Below are positions 10,139-21,830 of a DNA stretch of 64,000 bases, in pieces. The stretch covers positions 3,073,204-3,137,203 of the forward strand of contig OX235273.1 of NCBI GenBank assembly GCA_944472155.2, in the 5' to 3' direction. The position numbers and the translations under genes were made by a program. The DNA comes from Trichobilharzia szidati (lineage: Eukaryota > Platyhelminthes > Trematoda > Strigeidida > Schistosomatidae). Numbering within the stretch: the first letter of the stretch is position 1; each line of letters begins with the position of its first letter. The notes below the pieces were generated by a model. That model was not told the DNA's origin, searched no databases, and saw only the letters and a list, made by a program, of their open reading frames with translations.

Positions 10139-11342
10139 ATGTTTTGTTACGCTGTACAACTGATCAATAATGAGTACCTAGATAAGCGAGATAATCAATT
10201 ATCATCAGTTCGTCCGTATTTGTGTCTTCTACTCGTCTCATATTCACTCAAGGTACATAGCATCGGATCCATGACTGTTCTAAACTTAATAGCTTTCTGT
10301 CAGAAATCAGCCAGTGGTCCAAGGATAACGGTCTTACTCTAAACCCCTCCAAATGCCAAACAGTCAATTTCACCTTCAGGCATAAATCTGACCTAAACAA
10401 ACTGGTTGGCTGTCACGAGGTGTGCAACATAGATGGCACTGAAATAGAAGTCAGAAATTAAATACTTAGGTGTCATTCTATCTACTGATCTCTCCTGGTC
10501 GTCTCATATCTTGACGATTTCTAAGAAAATATTCTGTCTTGCCTTCTACATCAAGAAGTTAAGACATTCTGGTATAACCCAACCCTTACTCCTACAATTC
10601 GTTAACTCTCGAATTCTGCCTATTATTCTCTACTGTTCCCCCTTAGTTTTTCCCAGGCTACTGAAGAAAGACTATACCTTATTACGCAGGATGTTAAAGG
10701 TTGTCAGCAGGGTAAGCAATGTGCCACTTAACCAGCTTGTTAATATTCTGGTTGACAGGCACATGGACTCATGTGAAAAATGGGCCAAATCCATTTTATC
10801 TAACTCACACCACCCTCTTCACTCACAACTCTCCCCTTGCATCTCATCAGACAAAACCAGAAGCCTATATAGAAAACTATATGCTCGCACTAACAAGTAC
10901 AAAAACTCAACCATACCCTACTTAGCTCGTGTTCTATGTGATAAAGAAAGCATTAGGCGTGACACATATAATTCATTAAATAGTCGGTAGTACAACTCGA
11001 CCTCGTCTTTCCAACTCATATCATCTGTAGGTGCAACATTTTCTTTCTTTCTTTTTCTTTTCCTATTCTCTCTCTCTTTTTTTCCGTTTTGTGCTGCTTT
11101 GTTTCTTTCTCTCGCTTACGCCAGTAAATATGACAGCTCCTACTTTTCTAACACCTTCGAACACTGTTCAACTTTGGCTTTGCAACCGACATGCCAAAAT
11201 GTTGTTGTCATAATGAACTGAGATTTCCTTAATCTATGTAGAATTCTATTTATTGATAATGTACTAACTGGATGCAATACTGTAGTAAAAAAATGCAGAG
11301 AATTCCATTCTGTATCACAAGTACTGTTTTGGAATTTAGCAA

Positions 11343-11377
<35 letters not shown>

Positions 11378-11380
11378 GAA
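10139..11380 (+). mobile_element. CR1/Jockey-like LINE 3' end
   Basis: The C-terminal part of the non-LTR RT ORF, then 3' UTR. Forward frame 10511-10990 reads FYIKKLRHSGITQPLLLQFV, then MLKVVSRVSNVPLNQLVNIL, and ends LYRKLYARTNKYKNSTIPYL..DKESIRRDTYNSLNSR. The upstream part (10300-10510) is in another frame, so a frameshift lies near 10460. The element ends in an (ATT)n tail at 11341-11378. Sister copies are at 25036-26640 and 32565-33560. Confidence 0.85.
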
Positions 11381-11514
11381 TCCTGCCGTATAAAGATCTA
11401 TAAATCAAAAGACCAGAACTTGTATAATATCTCAGTTGAAACAAATATTTAGGATATGAATCCACCTAGAGTGTCATCTATGGTCTCTAATTTTTATTTA
11501 TTTACTATTTTTTT

Positions 11515-11580
11515 TTATTACAGCTTGATTCCACACCGTAATTTTTGGTACAGTTATGGAATTTTCAGCATGTGATACCT
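11515..11580 (-). mobile_element. SINE-T1 3' end fragment
   Basis: Reverse strand matches the last 60 bp or so of SINE-T1 (GTGTGGAATCAAGCTGTAAT, with AAAATTCCATAACTG before it). The 5' two thirds are missing. Confidence 0.6.
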
Positions 11581-11754
11581 GGCAGAAATTACAATCCAAT
11601 ATTATTCTCCTCAGATCCACAACTACAGAGTTCTCTGTTATGCTATCATCTGGCCATAGATAGTTCTCTTGAAGCTAAAGCCATTGCTCCCATTCCTTGC
11701 ATTCTGACCGGAAGATAAAGCTTCAACTTTTAATTTGTGAAGTCTCAGTAGCAG

Positions 11755-11945
11755 TGGGATGGGTCGGTGACACAGTGGTTAGGACTCTCGCCGATCATGT
11801 ACGTGGTCTGGGGTTCGATCCCCTGCTGACGCACACCCGATATCTATGGTCGGCCTGCGAAATTTGGGCTACCGATATCCATGCTGAAAATGCCATACTT
11901 GTACTGAAAATACGGTGTGGCATCAAGCTGTAATCAAAAATACAA
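11755..11945 (+). mobile_element. SINE-T1 (tRNA-derived SINE)
   Basis: A box GACACAGTGGTTAGGAC near 11768, B box GGGGTTCGATCCCCTG near 11812, then a tRNA-unrelated body with CCGATATCTATGGTCGGCCT and a 3' end reading ATGCTGAAAATGCCATA..CTGTAATCAAAAATAC. Two further near-full copies are at 23437-23640 and 44050-44246. Despite the tRNA-like promoter it is not a tRNA gene: no cloverleaf forms downstream of the B box. Confidence 0.85.
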
Positions 11946-12304
11946 AAAATATAAATATGATTAAGAGTTCGAAGTCCAACCTCCTGTGTTCTCCAGGCTT
12001 TCAAATGCCAAATAAGCTAAGCCAGGCCTAGGAGTGAGTCGGCCAGGAATTAAAGCCAGAGCACATGTATGATTCGTAAACATTCTTCCACTGAACTGTC
12101 GAGGTCATTTTTACACATACCGACCAATTAAGTTGATGACAATTTGAAAAAACAGTTTCTATCTAATCAATGTATACAACATAGATAGTGTGATTAATCT
12201 TACACTACCCTAGTAACTAGATGACTCTACTCTGTTTCTATGCCTTTTTTTATTGAGTCGCAACCCACTTAGATGAATTCATGATTAGTTTTACAATTTA
12301 TTTA

Positions 12305-12670
12305 CTTTGATCACGAGTTGATATTAGTTACAGAATCATTGGGAAATAAGGGAGTACTAGACACTTGTTTCGTCCTAGTTTGAGACTCTTCACTGGTGTG
12401 GATCCCCCAAGTTTGGAACCCAGGACCTTCGAGTTACAAAGCCAACTGTTAGATCACTCAACCAGTAGGAACTGATACAGTGTTCAATGAACTCCAGCTT
12501 CTGCTAATTGGCAAAATGTAGCTCAACTACTTACCAGTGTCTTGAGAGAGTAACTATACATTTGTTACGCCCCAAGGTCTTCGGTACTTACCGATGAAGA
12601 GTTCTGAACTAAGGTGAAACATCTGTCCAACACTCTCTGGTTTTCCAGTTTGCTTAATTGTTTCTTCTCA
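12305..12670. mobile_element. SINE-H inverted pair
   Basis: 12305-12520 is a reverse-strand SINE-H with hammerhead-like segment (GAAACAAGTGTC on the minus strand), B box and A box. 12585-12670 is the forward hammerhead and tail of another copy (CCGATGAAGAG..GAAACATCTGTCC). The two face each other. Confidence 0.7.
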
Positions 12671-12679
12671 CCACATTGA

Positions 12680-13070
12680 GTACTCATAGATTCTGCTTAT
12701 TACATTATTAACTATCTTTAATTTATACCTCTTGAGGTAAGCTATACATTTTTGTATTTATAATCACTTATATCATTTTTTAGGTTGTTAGCAGTTGATG
12801 AAAATCCGTGAAATGAAAGGGAAACATGACCTCGATGTATCCTGCAAATAAATTCATACTCTCTTTGTTCAAATTAATAATAATAGTAGTAATAATCACT
12901 TTATTCCAAACAATAATAATTACACAGAATGGAATTTTCAGCGTTTTTTTTTAACAAATTTCAATTATTTACCTCCTTTTTTGTAAAATATGTACATACA
13001 TAAAATTTAAAATAGTAATACTAATAGTAATGAAGCCATCACTATAAACAGAATGTTGGTAGAAGATATA
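12680..13070. other. AT-rich stretch with microsatellite scraps
   Basis: Contains short AAT/AGT runs and a CR1-like end (TTTATTCC.. AACAATAATAATTACACAG, GGAATTTTCAGC at 12900-12945). No gene. Confidence 0.4.
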
Positions 13071-13376
13071 TTATATTGAAAACCAACTACCAGGGAGTAC
13101 TGGACAGCCAGCTGTTTCATCCCACTAGTTGGGGATCATCGGCAGTGCGCACCCACTGTTGTTAAAACTCAGGACATTCCGGTTACAAGGCAAGCTAGCT
13201 CGTATATCATTCAGCCACTGGGACCCGATTCAATGGATAGTCCATAAATTCTAACTTCTACCAATTCGCGATTTAGCGCGAGCGTGCGTACTGCTGATGA
13301 TTCCCAGACTAGGATGAAACAGCTGGCTGTCCAGTACTCCCTGGTGGCGTTTTCAATGGTTCTCTAACTGATTTTG
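13071..13376. mobile_element. SINE-H inverted pair with well-kept hammerhead
   Basis: A reverse-strand unit (13071-13262: tail, hammerhead, B-box region, A box) is followed by a forward hammerhead and tail (13283-13376). The forward core is CTGATGA at 13294-13300, GAAA at 13316-13319, stem III ACAGC/GCUGU (13319-13330) and cleavage C at 13331. The stem II closing pair is U/U rather than G/C, so activity is uncertain. Confidence 0.8.
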
Positions 13377-13562
13377 ATTTTAAGTGCATTTCATACTACT
13401 ACTGCTATTATTACTTAATGTATTCACACCTATGATTCAATTCCCTCACCGGATATAATTTCTTAAAAACCATTCACATATACGATTGTACAGCTTGATA
13501 ATAAATTCTCTTGTTGAAAAGAGTCTCTTCGCTGAATCACTTGTCAACTACACATATCACAC

Positions 13563-13690
13563 AGGGTTCGATTCCTTGACGACGCACTCCTAAAAATCTG
13601 ACTAGGTCGGTAGAAAGCCCGGAAAATAGAGGAAGCTAGGCGTAAGGTTAGCAACTCCACTCCGTGAAAATAAATCGCCACTACTACTAC
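13563..13690 (+). mobile_element. SINE-T2 fragment (5'-truncated)
   Basis: Begins at the B box (AGGGTTCGATTCCTTG), then body TAGGTCGGTAGAAAGC..GGCGTAAGGTTAGCAACTCC as in the SINE-T2 copies at 61854-62071 and 62896-63099. Ends in a CTA run. Confidence 0.6.
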
Positions 13691-14165
13691 TACTGAGATT
13701 TTTCAAAGTTCACGTTTATTGAAGTCCTATGTTCCATTCAGAAATCAAAAGAATAAAATAATCTCGCCATTTGATTGAAATTTAAAACGTTTAAAGTCCG
13801 CTAAGTTCAATCCATCGGTGATATTTATTGATTTCTCTCTGTAAAAATGTGATTTTGTAGAAAACACACACGCATAACAAAGAATTAAGTTTAAATATTG
13901 ATTAACTTTCAAATTGTTTGTCTCGTTTGACTTTCCTGTCAGCTGATGATGTATGCATATGTTTACATGAAAATCATTCACAGTTGTTGTTTTGTTCAAC
14001 ACTGTGTTAAATCAATACATATAGATAGAGAGAGATTTATCGATTAATTAATCCGTCGGTTAATCACTAGTCAGTTGTATTGGTCTAATCAATTAGGACA
14101 CACACACACAGTATGAAATTTTACTTTGTTGTAAATTATTAAGAGTTGGTTTGTAAGGATTAGAT
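13691..14165. other. AT-rich stretch without gene
   Basis: No supported coding frame and no repeat partner seen in this window. Confidence 0.45.
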
Positions 14166-14169
14166 TTGT

Positions 14170-14660
14170 TTCTGCGAGTTTAACCACGGATTGATATCAG
14201 TTAGAGAACCATTGAAAACCAACCACCAGGGAGTACTGGACAGCCAGCTGTTTCATCCCACTAGTTTGGAAATCATCGCCAGTACGCACCCACTGATGCT
14301 CTCTATTGACTTTCTACAGGACGGAGTTTCCTGGAGTTCTAGTGAGATGTCGTGACAAGTGAGGTCGATCCAGTCAAGTGTGAGGTTGGATTTCCCAACG
14401 ATGACATTGGTTGGTGCCAGTCGCGCTAAATGCATCACGAATTAGTCGAAGTCAGAATTCATGGGCTAGCCATTAATTCGTGTCTTAGTGCCTGAATGGT
14501 CGCCTAAGAGCTTGCCTTGTAAGCGGAAGATCCTGGGTTCGAATCCCGGTGGTGGGTGCATACTGTTGATGATTCTCAAACTAGGATGAAACAGCTGGCT
14601 GTCCAGTACTCCAGAACTGGTTTTCAATGGTTCTCTAACTGATATCAGTCCGTGTTCAAA
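14170..14660. mobile_element. SINE-H: inverted tail plus full forward unit
   Basis: 14170-14292 is the reverse-strand tail and hammerhead. From about 14293 a forward full unit follows: body, A box (GTGCCTGAATGGTCGCC about 14488), B box (GGGTTCGAATCCCGG 14536), hammerhead (TTGATGATTCTC..GATGAAACAGCTGGCTGTCC, 14568-14608) and tail to 14660. The hammerhead C3 is changed to U. Confidence 0.8.
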
Positions 14661-14689
14661 CTTTGTATATTCACAATGTTAGAATAATC

Positions 14690-15180
14690 ACTATTGGAAT
14701 GGAAAACGAATCTAAAATTCAATTGTTTTGATGTGGAACGAACAAGAAGACCTGACGGAACCTTAAGAAGATTTCAGTTCATAGAAATCCTGCATGGAAC
14801 GGTCAACCGATAGGTTTCTACAGCTGGGTACCTGTAGAGCAAAACTGAAATCTATCTCAATTCCTCGCCACTGTCATCCGGCACATCTGTAGTCCTAGTG
14901 CTCTGGGAGAGAAGAATTAGACCACAATGGATACCCACAAAGATCCATTGAGGCAAGAGAAACGAAACACTACTTGTACTAAAATAGAAACTTTACATGA
15001 ACCGCCATCTGATATTCTTAAGAAAAGAATTTCAACAACTTTGAGAAAAGCATTCATCCAAGCAACGGTTAAATTAGTGTTTGTCAGTCGTCCCTTGGTC
15101 TGCAGAAGCTTATAAAACAAGATCTCGTATATGATCAATTCACGTGTTTCTGTGGATCCAGGTATATTGATTGGTTATTT
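14690..15180 (+). mobile_element. PLE fragment, post-RT region
   Basis: Forward frame around 14990-15110 reads PPSDILKKRISTTLRKAFIQ and LVFVSRPL, the same block as LKNRLSHSLKKTFF..LTFSTKP of the PLE at 22827-22462. Interrupted at about 15183 by SINE-H; the PLE resumes at about 15556. Confidence 0.65.
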
Positions 15181-15184
15181 GGTT

Positions 15185-15555
15185 TGATCTCAAGTTGACC
15201 TCAATTAGAGAATCATTTGGAAACTAGGGATTACAGGACAGATGTTTCATCCTAATTTGGGTCTCTTCACTGTAATCTGATATTCACTAGCTAATGGTGG
15301 TTACCTGGAGTTCTATTGAGAAGTTGTAACTGGTGAGGTCCATAAAATCTGGCAAGAGAATAGCTACTGGCCTATAACATTGGCTGGAGGTCGCGCTATA
15401 TATATCGCGAATTCCCTGAAGTTGGAATTCATGGGCCAATGAATTGGGTCCCAGTGGCTGAATAATCTACGAGCTTGACTTTCAACCGGAAGGTCCTGGG
15501 TTCCAACTCCGATGGGTGCGTGTTGCTGAAGAGTCCCAGACTAAGATGAACAGGG
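15185..15555. mobile_element. SINE-H inverted tail plus forward unit, inside a PLE
   Basis: Reverse tail at 15185-15270, then a forward unit with A box (CAGTGGCTGAATAATCTACG) and B box (GGGTTCCAACTCC) and a damaged hammerhead (GTTGCTGAAGAGTCCCAGAC, GAACAGG). It splits one PLE into two parts. I could not find a clean TSD. Confidence 0.7.
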
Positions 15556-15825
15556 TAACAGTGGCTCTATATGAAGTGTGATAACCGAAACACCTTGTCA
15601 AAGTTGGTCATTCTATCTCAACAAACTCCTCCTTTAAAGTAATCCATACAAAGTAAAAAAACAACCTGCAGAGACAGTACGCTTTCGTCTCCATTGCATT
15701 TCTTCAGGTTATAGTCATTCAGATAGAAAGACCGGAACTCTTCATACGACAGTAAATTACTCAACCACTTCTCTGCTGTCATACTGAAAACTTCGATAAC
15801 TTCAACTAACTTGATTTTTGTTTGT
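15556..15825 (+). mobile_element. PLE fragment, continuation
   Basis: GTTGGTCATTCTATCTCAAC parallels ATTGGTCATTCCATCTCAGC at 5138, then GCATTTCTTCAGG.. as after 5760. A degraded GIY-YIG end and 3' region, ended by the next SINE-H at 15828. Confidence 0.6.
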
Positions 15826-15827
15826 TT

Positions 15828-16350
15828 GAATAACAGTTAGAGAAACATTGAAACCCCCAGGAAGTACTGGACAGCCAGCTGTTTCGTCCCATTTTGGGAA
15901 TCATCGGCACTAAGCAACAGCCACCTCACTGGGGTTCGAACCCAAGACCTTTCGGTTACAAGGCAAGCTAGCTCGTATACCATTCAGCCACTGGGACCCA
16001 ATTCAATGGCCAGTTCATGAATTCTAAATTCTACCAATTCGTGAATTCAGTGCGATTTGCAGGAACCAATGTCATCGGTGGGAACTCCATCCTCACTTCC
16101 TAATGGATGGACCCACTGGTTACGACTACTCGCTAGAACTCCAGGCAACTTAATCCTTTAGGCAGTCACTAGCGAGCATTAGATTAATTTTCAATGGTTG
16201 GTTTGCACTGTGGGTTTGTACTGCCGATGAGTCTCAAACAAAGATGAAACAGCTGGCTGTCCAGTACTCCCTGCTGGTTGGTTTTCAATGGTTCTCTAAT
16301 TGATATCAATCCGTGGTAAAACTCGTATAAACAAACCTAATCCTTACAAA
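15828..16350. mobile_element. SINE-H inverted pair (full reverse unit plus forward tail)
   Basis: 15828-16185 is a reverse unit with tail, hammerhead-like part, B box (GGTTCGAACCC on the minus strand, about 15937), A box and body. At 16186-16220 the body end runs directly into the linker TTTTCAATGGTTGGTTTG and then a forward hammerhead and tail to about 16350. Confidence 0.75.
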
Positions 16351-16484
16351 TTAACTGTTGAACCCCTAATAACTCTTGTATTTCTTTTGAACTCTTACAT
16401 AATTTCATACTTTCCTTGGTTTCTATGCGCATCCTAATTACAACTCCTTCATTAAATTATTGATCTTTCATAAGCTTATTCCAT

Positions 16485-16690
16485 CGACTACTATTAACAG
16501 CAGAAATTTGAAAGAGGTCACATCCTTCACTGATCTAGGAAGCATCCTTTCAACAACAGACAACAGCATAAATGAAGTCGTTAAAACCAGAGTCAGAAAG
16601 GCAAATTAGACCAACATCACTCTGAAGTCAGTTTGGAAATCTACTGCACTCAGAGCGTAACAACAGAAGACAAAACACGGAAGCCAAGGT
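16485..16690 (+). mobile_element. RTE-B LINE fragment
   Basis: GAGGTCACATCCTTCACTGATCTAGG, ACAACAGACAACAGC and TCTGAAGTCAGTTTGGAAATC match the block encoding TSFTYLGSI..ITLKSVWRSTAL in the copy at 43384-43818. Short and out of frame. Confidence 0.65.
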
Positions 16691-16734
16691 ATATTTTTCA
16701 TCGATCGAATCGCTGTTTATATATCTACAGTTTG

Positions 16735-17700
16735 ATATTCAAAAGAATAGACACGGAACAAAGAGTACTCTTTTCGATAAATTCATCATCAGGTTCTACA
16801 ATTATATATACATTATAATGAATGAATGAATTAGTCTTATGAACGACATTAATGTTTAAATAACATCAAATCAACAATATTGATAAATTACAGCTGAACA
16901 GCATCAACATCAAATAAACTGAATGTCAGAAGAATTAGGAAAGGTAATGGTAGAAATTCATGAGTTTATAGTCTCTACTGAGGGCCAGGGCAGTAGTAGG
17001 GGCTGGACTTGTTTCTTTTGCACACAGAGCACTAGCTGTTTGGGACGAATTGCAATAGTTTCTCTGTTGTTTGGAGCATGTGGTGCTTCGACGATTTTGG
17101 TAGTTTGTTACGCACCCGGTAGATTATAGAGAAAGAATCGTCTACGCTGGCTTTGTGACCGCTTTGCACCAGATGGTCTAATATCGAGCTATTAATAGTT
17201 TTAACTACACCTTTACTTAGCCATAGTGGGATATGTTCTCGAGTGAGCACGAAGAATCAAGTTTCTAGAGCGACCGTCAATATAACTCGCTCCACAAGCG
17301 CAGTAGAATTGATAAATAAAATTTGAAGTGGCTAGTCTAGGTACTTCATCTTTCATTCGAGGTAGCACCATCTGTCGGTTAGAGAATAATACGGGTAGAT
17401 CACCAGCATTAAAAGTTCTTTGAACTGATTTTCTTAATTTCTTCGTAATTAACTCGCTTGGTATATCGCCAAGGAATTGTAGTCGTATATAAAATGGCTT
17501 CTTGTTTATAGATAGTGGGTAGTCCTTTTCAGCTTTCTTTGTCATATGTTTCTTGATAAATTTGTCAGGATAACCATTTTCGATTAAAGTATCATATACC
17601 ATGCTTAATTCATCTTTAATTACTTCTTCTGAGCAGATAGCTCTAACTCTGTGGCTAGAGGTCTTCACTAAGTTCCTTTTGTAATTGATGGTAACGAAGC
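16735..17700 (-). mobile_element. PLE with frameshifted GIY-YIG domain
   Basis: Reverse-strand frame 17668-17213 carries the post-RT linker (RLQFLGDIPSELITKKLRKS) and FIYQFYCACGASYIDGRSRN, the Cys-containing start of GIY-YIG (YI-G interrupted by D). The rest is in another frame: EHIPLWLSKG, NSSILDHLVQSGHKASVDDS, RVRNKLP (17250-17032). One frameshift near 17230 separates the two. About 240 bp further on the minus strand, at 16800-16755, CTGATGATG..TCGAAAAGAG may be its terminal hammerhead relic. Confidence 0.8.
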
Positions 17701-17984
17701 CGTGTCTATTCTTTTGAAAATTTTAATGGGTATTTTTAATCAGTTTGATATTCGTTAACCAATCACTGAGCGTGTCATTTCGGTTTACATCAAACGACAT
17801 GAAATAGAATGATCAAATATACATAGTATTCTGTTGTTAGTGCAGTACTGAACTGTGGGAAATGCATTCTGTCTCTAACATCAAATAAAAATTGTCAAAT
17901 AGATATGTCGTATTGTCTTGTTAATGCCGAATTGAACTGTGGGAACATGTGAGAATAACATTCCGTTGGCACACATTGTCTGTA

Positions 17985-18430
17985 TCACACCACCACCACA
18001 AGAGTATAGAAGAAGAATCGGATTTTCAACACAAGTGTTGGTTAAGTCAGTCAGTTCTTCTATATATGGGTCAGAAACTTGACCTACGCGTCGCGAAAAG
18101 CCTTTCCAACAGCTACATTCGCTCCCTACTGAAGATCAAATGGTTGGCTGGAAAGAATTAGCACCAAGAAACTTTTGGAACGAACCAGCCAATCATGAAC
18201 CCATTACCCAACAAATATGCCGTAGGGAATGGAGATGGATGAGGCACAAGCGAATGAGGCGAAAGCTGGATGGCATCGCGCGAAATGGAAACAACGAGTT
18301 GAGCGGCAGTCAGAAGATAACATGGGACAATTCACGTGAGGAAAAGATGACAGATTATGGGCAATAGTGGGGTCAGCTGAAGAGGCTTGCAGAGAACAGA
18401 CTGAAATTGAGATATGCCTTGTGAAGCCTC
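17985..18430 (+). mobile_element. RTE-B LINE 3' fragment
   Basis: Forward reading gives GFSTQVLVKSVLLYMGQ..RVAKSLSNSYIRSLLKIKWLAGKN and later GWDEAQANEA-like parts, the RTE-B C-terminal block (compare SVLPYGSETWRVTKSTSN at 38.5 kb). Frameshifts near 18160 and 18250. Confidence 0.75.
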
Positions 18431-18980
18431 TAATAATATGCTCATTTAACTCCTTTTATCTATTGATTTATTTTAGCAGCTAAGATTGTGTCAACTTATC
18501 ATTTCGTGAGAAATTGTACACCTAAAGTTGAAAATGAAGTTGCCGAAAAGATCCTGTTTACCTTTTCTTCTTTTCATTAATGTTTGGATGGGGGACTAAT
18601 CGTGAATTGGAAATTTATAAACTTCTAGAAGTCGTAACAAATTGAGATGAAACAAAATGTGCTAATAAAAAGTGTGATGGATGGGAAACTAGGAAATTCA
18701 ATATTCTTTTTGGGTAAAAATCGATTAGCAAATGCCTTCAAAACCTGTAGTATCAGCTAATCGTTACACATTTACACCTCTAATTATCATTGAAAAGAAT
18801 TTAAGATTGATGTAACTGTCACAGATTATCCAATAGCATACATATATTGATTTATTGATCGAATCATGTGTCTCTTTCAAATTCATCATAGCACTGCATA
18901 GAACTGCGTACAAAACAATTTCCATGCATACAGCAGATTGATTACTTTCATCGTCTTACTGTTAACTCACTGATTTTTTT
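18431..18980. other. AT-rich stretch without gene
   Basis: No coding frame or internal repeat supported. Confidence 0.45.
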
Positions 18981-18984
18981 AAAA

Positions 18985-19320
18985 TAAATTTGACCACAGA
19001 TTGATGTCAATTAGAGAACCAGTGAAATCAGTTGTTTCGTCCTGGTTTGGGGCTCTTCAGTAATATGAACCCGAAGGTGCTTAAATCCAGGACTTTCCGA
19101 TTATTAAACAGGTTCGTACACCATTTAACCACTGGTACCCAATCCAATGCCTTATTTAATTTCAACTCTTACCATTTCGTGATCTTAGCAAGACCACCAG
19201 CCAGTATTTGTCCTCACACCAGATTTCATGCATCCCACTAGTCACAATTTCTTACTTGGTGCTATCTAAAAGACTTTAGTTCCTCTGGCCACTGACTATG
19301 CTATACAATTAATATACTAG
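18985..19320 (-). mobile_element. SINE-H unit, degraded
   Basis: Reverse-strand tail, hammerhead remnant (GAAACAACTG after a GGACG), eroded B box, A box (AGTGGTTAAATGGTGTACG) and body with the GTATTTGTCCTCACACC block. Ends near the GGCCACTGACTATG of the body. Confidence 0.7.
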
Positions 19321-19735
19321 TCCAACTAATTGCAAAACCTTAAGGAAGTTGAATGACCTTCACCTTGATGCCATACTCATATTGACAACCAGGCACAGTT
19401 TACTTACTAACTGATAAGTAAACAAAGTTTTGGATGTTGGCTCCTGAATACTTTTCCGACAGTACCAGTCAAGATATGAATAAGTTTTTTTTGGCAAACA
19501 ACTTGGTGAATGTTTAAATTCCTAAGAATAAACAAAACAAGAAATCAGTAAATGTAATAATAATAATAATATTATTATTAAAGTTATTATTAATAACATC
19601 TTTATTCTGGACAGTATTTACATAATGAAGAGTTTAATGCATGATATTTTCACCTTCGTACAATATCTCCAAGGAAAATATTAACTGACAGTAGTATATC
19701 CTATGACACAATGGTCTCTGAACCTAAGCACAAAC
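19321..19735. other. Unassigned AT-rich DNA with an AAT microsatellite
   Basis: The AAT/ATT tract at 19555-19580 and the following CTTTATTC..GGACAG may be an eroded CR1 tail. No gene. Confidence 0.4.
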
Positions 19736-19739
19736 CATT

Positions 19740-20690
19740 GCACTATGTCTGTCTGTCTGTCTGTTTTCAACATAGAACTTTCCACATATGTGCGCCAGTT
19801 CAAGTCGCCACACTACCTGCTTGTGGCAGACAAAGCAAGAGAAGAAAGTAGAAGAAATGCATAATAATATAGACAGTAAACAGAGGTGTGAGACAAAGGA
19901 ATAGTAATAACGGAGAACAAAACAGTTTCATTGAAAATCATAAGTCACAAGGATTGGATGCATCTGCGCCACTGAGAACGATTTTGAGGCATGTCACCAA
20001 TTGTTTCCAACCATTGGTTTTTCCCGTCCCGAGGACCCCAACCAGTCAGGAAGTCTACACCTTCCTACGTGGCTAGCTTAAAATAACTGTTGTGGATTTC
20101 ATTGACTGGTGCCATGTTTTGGTTTGATCGCCGCTAGCTCTTTTCCAGCGTGACCCTATATCAGCTAACATTGCGCTGCTAGTCAAGGAAGGCGATGACT
20201 AGGCATACGTAATACATGTCCTAACCATCTCAATAAATGCAACTTCACAACCTCATCGACTGATTTCACCGCCTTACCTAGCACTCGATGTCTAACTCCA
20301 GTATTGCTCACCTTATTATACAACTTCACACGGGAGATAGAACGCAGACACCTATGATCAAAGACAGCTAATGTTTTCATGTCTTCCGCACTCAATAGCC
20401 AGGTCTTGCAGCCATAAAGGAGGACGGAGCGGACTGCTGAGCAGTACACACGCCCTTTGGTCGATGGTCGGATATCACGTCTACTAAGCCTGAGATGGCG
20501 TAAACTGGCCCTCTGTATTCGTACTGAGATTTCGTCGGAGATCAACCCGTTGGCACTGGCTGATGGTACTTCCCAAATAAGTGAAGCGGTCAACGTGCTC
20601 TACAGCTTCACTTCCTATTTCCAATCTAGGGGTCGGTGTAGTCCAATCCTGCAACATCATTTTACATTCCACTATGTGATATATCTGCTT
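19740..20690 (-). mobile_element. RTE-A LINE 3' region
   Basis: Reverse strand: 20672-20484 reads CKMMLQDWTTPTPRLEIGSE, then HVDRFTYLGSTISQCQ, and 20593-20183 reads SVRSVLLYGCKTWLL, AEDMKTLAVFDHRCLRSIS and LHLLRWLGHVLRMPSHRLP. These are the blocks that follow the RT palm in RTE LINEs. A frameshift near 20520 separates the two frames. The 3' end at 19740-19800 has a (CAGA)n tail (TCTG run on the plus strand). Confidence 0.85.
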
Positions 20691-20989
20691 TGTCCTTCAC
20701 CTTCAGGAAATCCACCATATCTAGTTGAAAGCCATTTGAGACTCAAGGATATAATTGAAGAACAATTATCTCATGTATTTGAGCAAGCTGCCAGCCACAA
20801 TTAGGCCATTCCTCAAGTTTGGTAGGAACTTGTGAATCAGGGCTTGTAAACACTTTAAATACACACAAGAGTAGATAATACCACTGGAGGGCATATCTTA
20901 ACCGATTAAAACAAACCGAATGAGAGGAAATTAATGCAGTAGAGAGATGGAAATTTTTTTCGTAGCCCAAGTTTTAAACAGGCCGCCAG

Positions 20990-21830
20990 GGTTATACCAT
21001 TTCGAAAGATTTTGAAAATAATTAGTATCAGATGTAATGGTAATGGCTACTGAGGCTGGTGTCCCTCAGGGCGCTGTCCTTTTCTGTTTTCTTTCTTCTT
21101 GCATTACTTGCCTCACTCCGATGAAATGAACTTTGTTAAGTATGCCGATGATCTAACTATTTCAATGTCTGTTAACTCTCGACTGCATTAAGATTAACAA
21201 CTTTCTATCAGGAATTAGCAAATGGTCTTCGTCTAACGGCCTTAAACTTAATCCTTCCAAATGTCAGACTGTTAATTTCAGTTTCCGATGTAAACGAAAG
21301 TTAAATGAAGCCGTTGGTTCCTATGACCCTTGCAAAATCGATGATACTGATATAGAAACCAAGTCTGAAGTTAAGTATCTTGGATTAATTCTTTCTACTG
21401 ACCTATCCTGGTCTTCCTGTGTCTTAACGATTTCTAAAAGAATATTTCGTCTGACTTTTTACATTAAGAAGTTAACGCGCTCAGGCATAACTCAACCAAC
21501 CCTCCTCTTACAGTTTGTCAACTCGCGCATGCATCTTACCCATTCTTCTTCACTCTTCACCCTTGCTTATTCTCTCATGGATTGCATAAAAAAGACTATG
21601 TCATACTTCGTAGAGCTCTGAAGAATGACTGTCAGTCAGCAAGGTGAGTGGCATCCCATTGGGCCAAATCGTTGACATCATAATTGATGACAGGCACTTG
21701 ATGTCGTGCAAAAAATTTGCTAAAGTAATTTTGTCAGACTGTGAGCATCCACCAAAGCAGTCGTAGATTCAACCTTGTGTCTCCACAGGTAAAACAAGAA
21801 GTCTTTTCAGAATACTGTTTCTAAAATGTG
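20990..21830 (+). mobile_element. CR1/Jockey-like LINE RT fragment, older copy
   Basis: Forward reading gives EAGVPQGAVL, then FVKYADDLTISMSVNS (catalytic YADD), NGLKLNPSKCQTVNFSF, IETKSEVKYLGLILS and FYIKKLTRSGITQP. This is clearly the family at 25.4-26.6 kb but with frameshifts and several stops. The 3' end is missing; PLE terminal sequence follows from 21830. Confidence 0.8.

Noticed and set aside
11755..11830. Possible tRNA genes (A and B boxes here and in all other SINEs)
   Set aside because: The boxes are tRNA-like but no acceptor stem or anticodon arm forms, and long non-tRNA bodies follow. They are SINE promoters.
13294..13331. Calling every SINE-H hammerhead active
   Set aside because: Most have changes at C3, U4 or the stem II closing pair. 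Only the two SINE-R motifs have a fully canonical core and stems.
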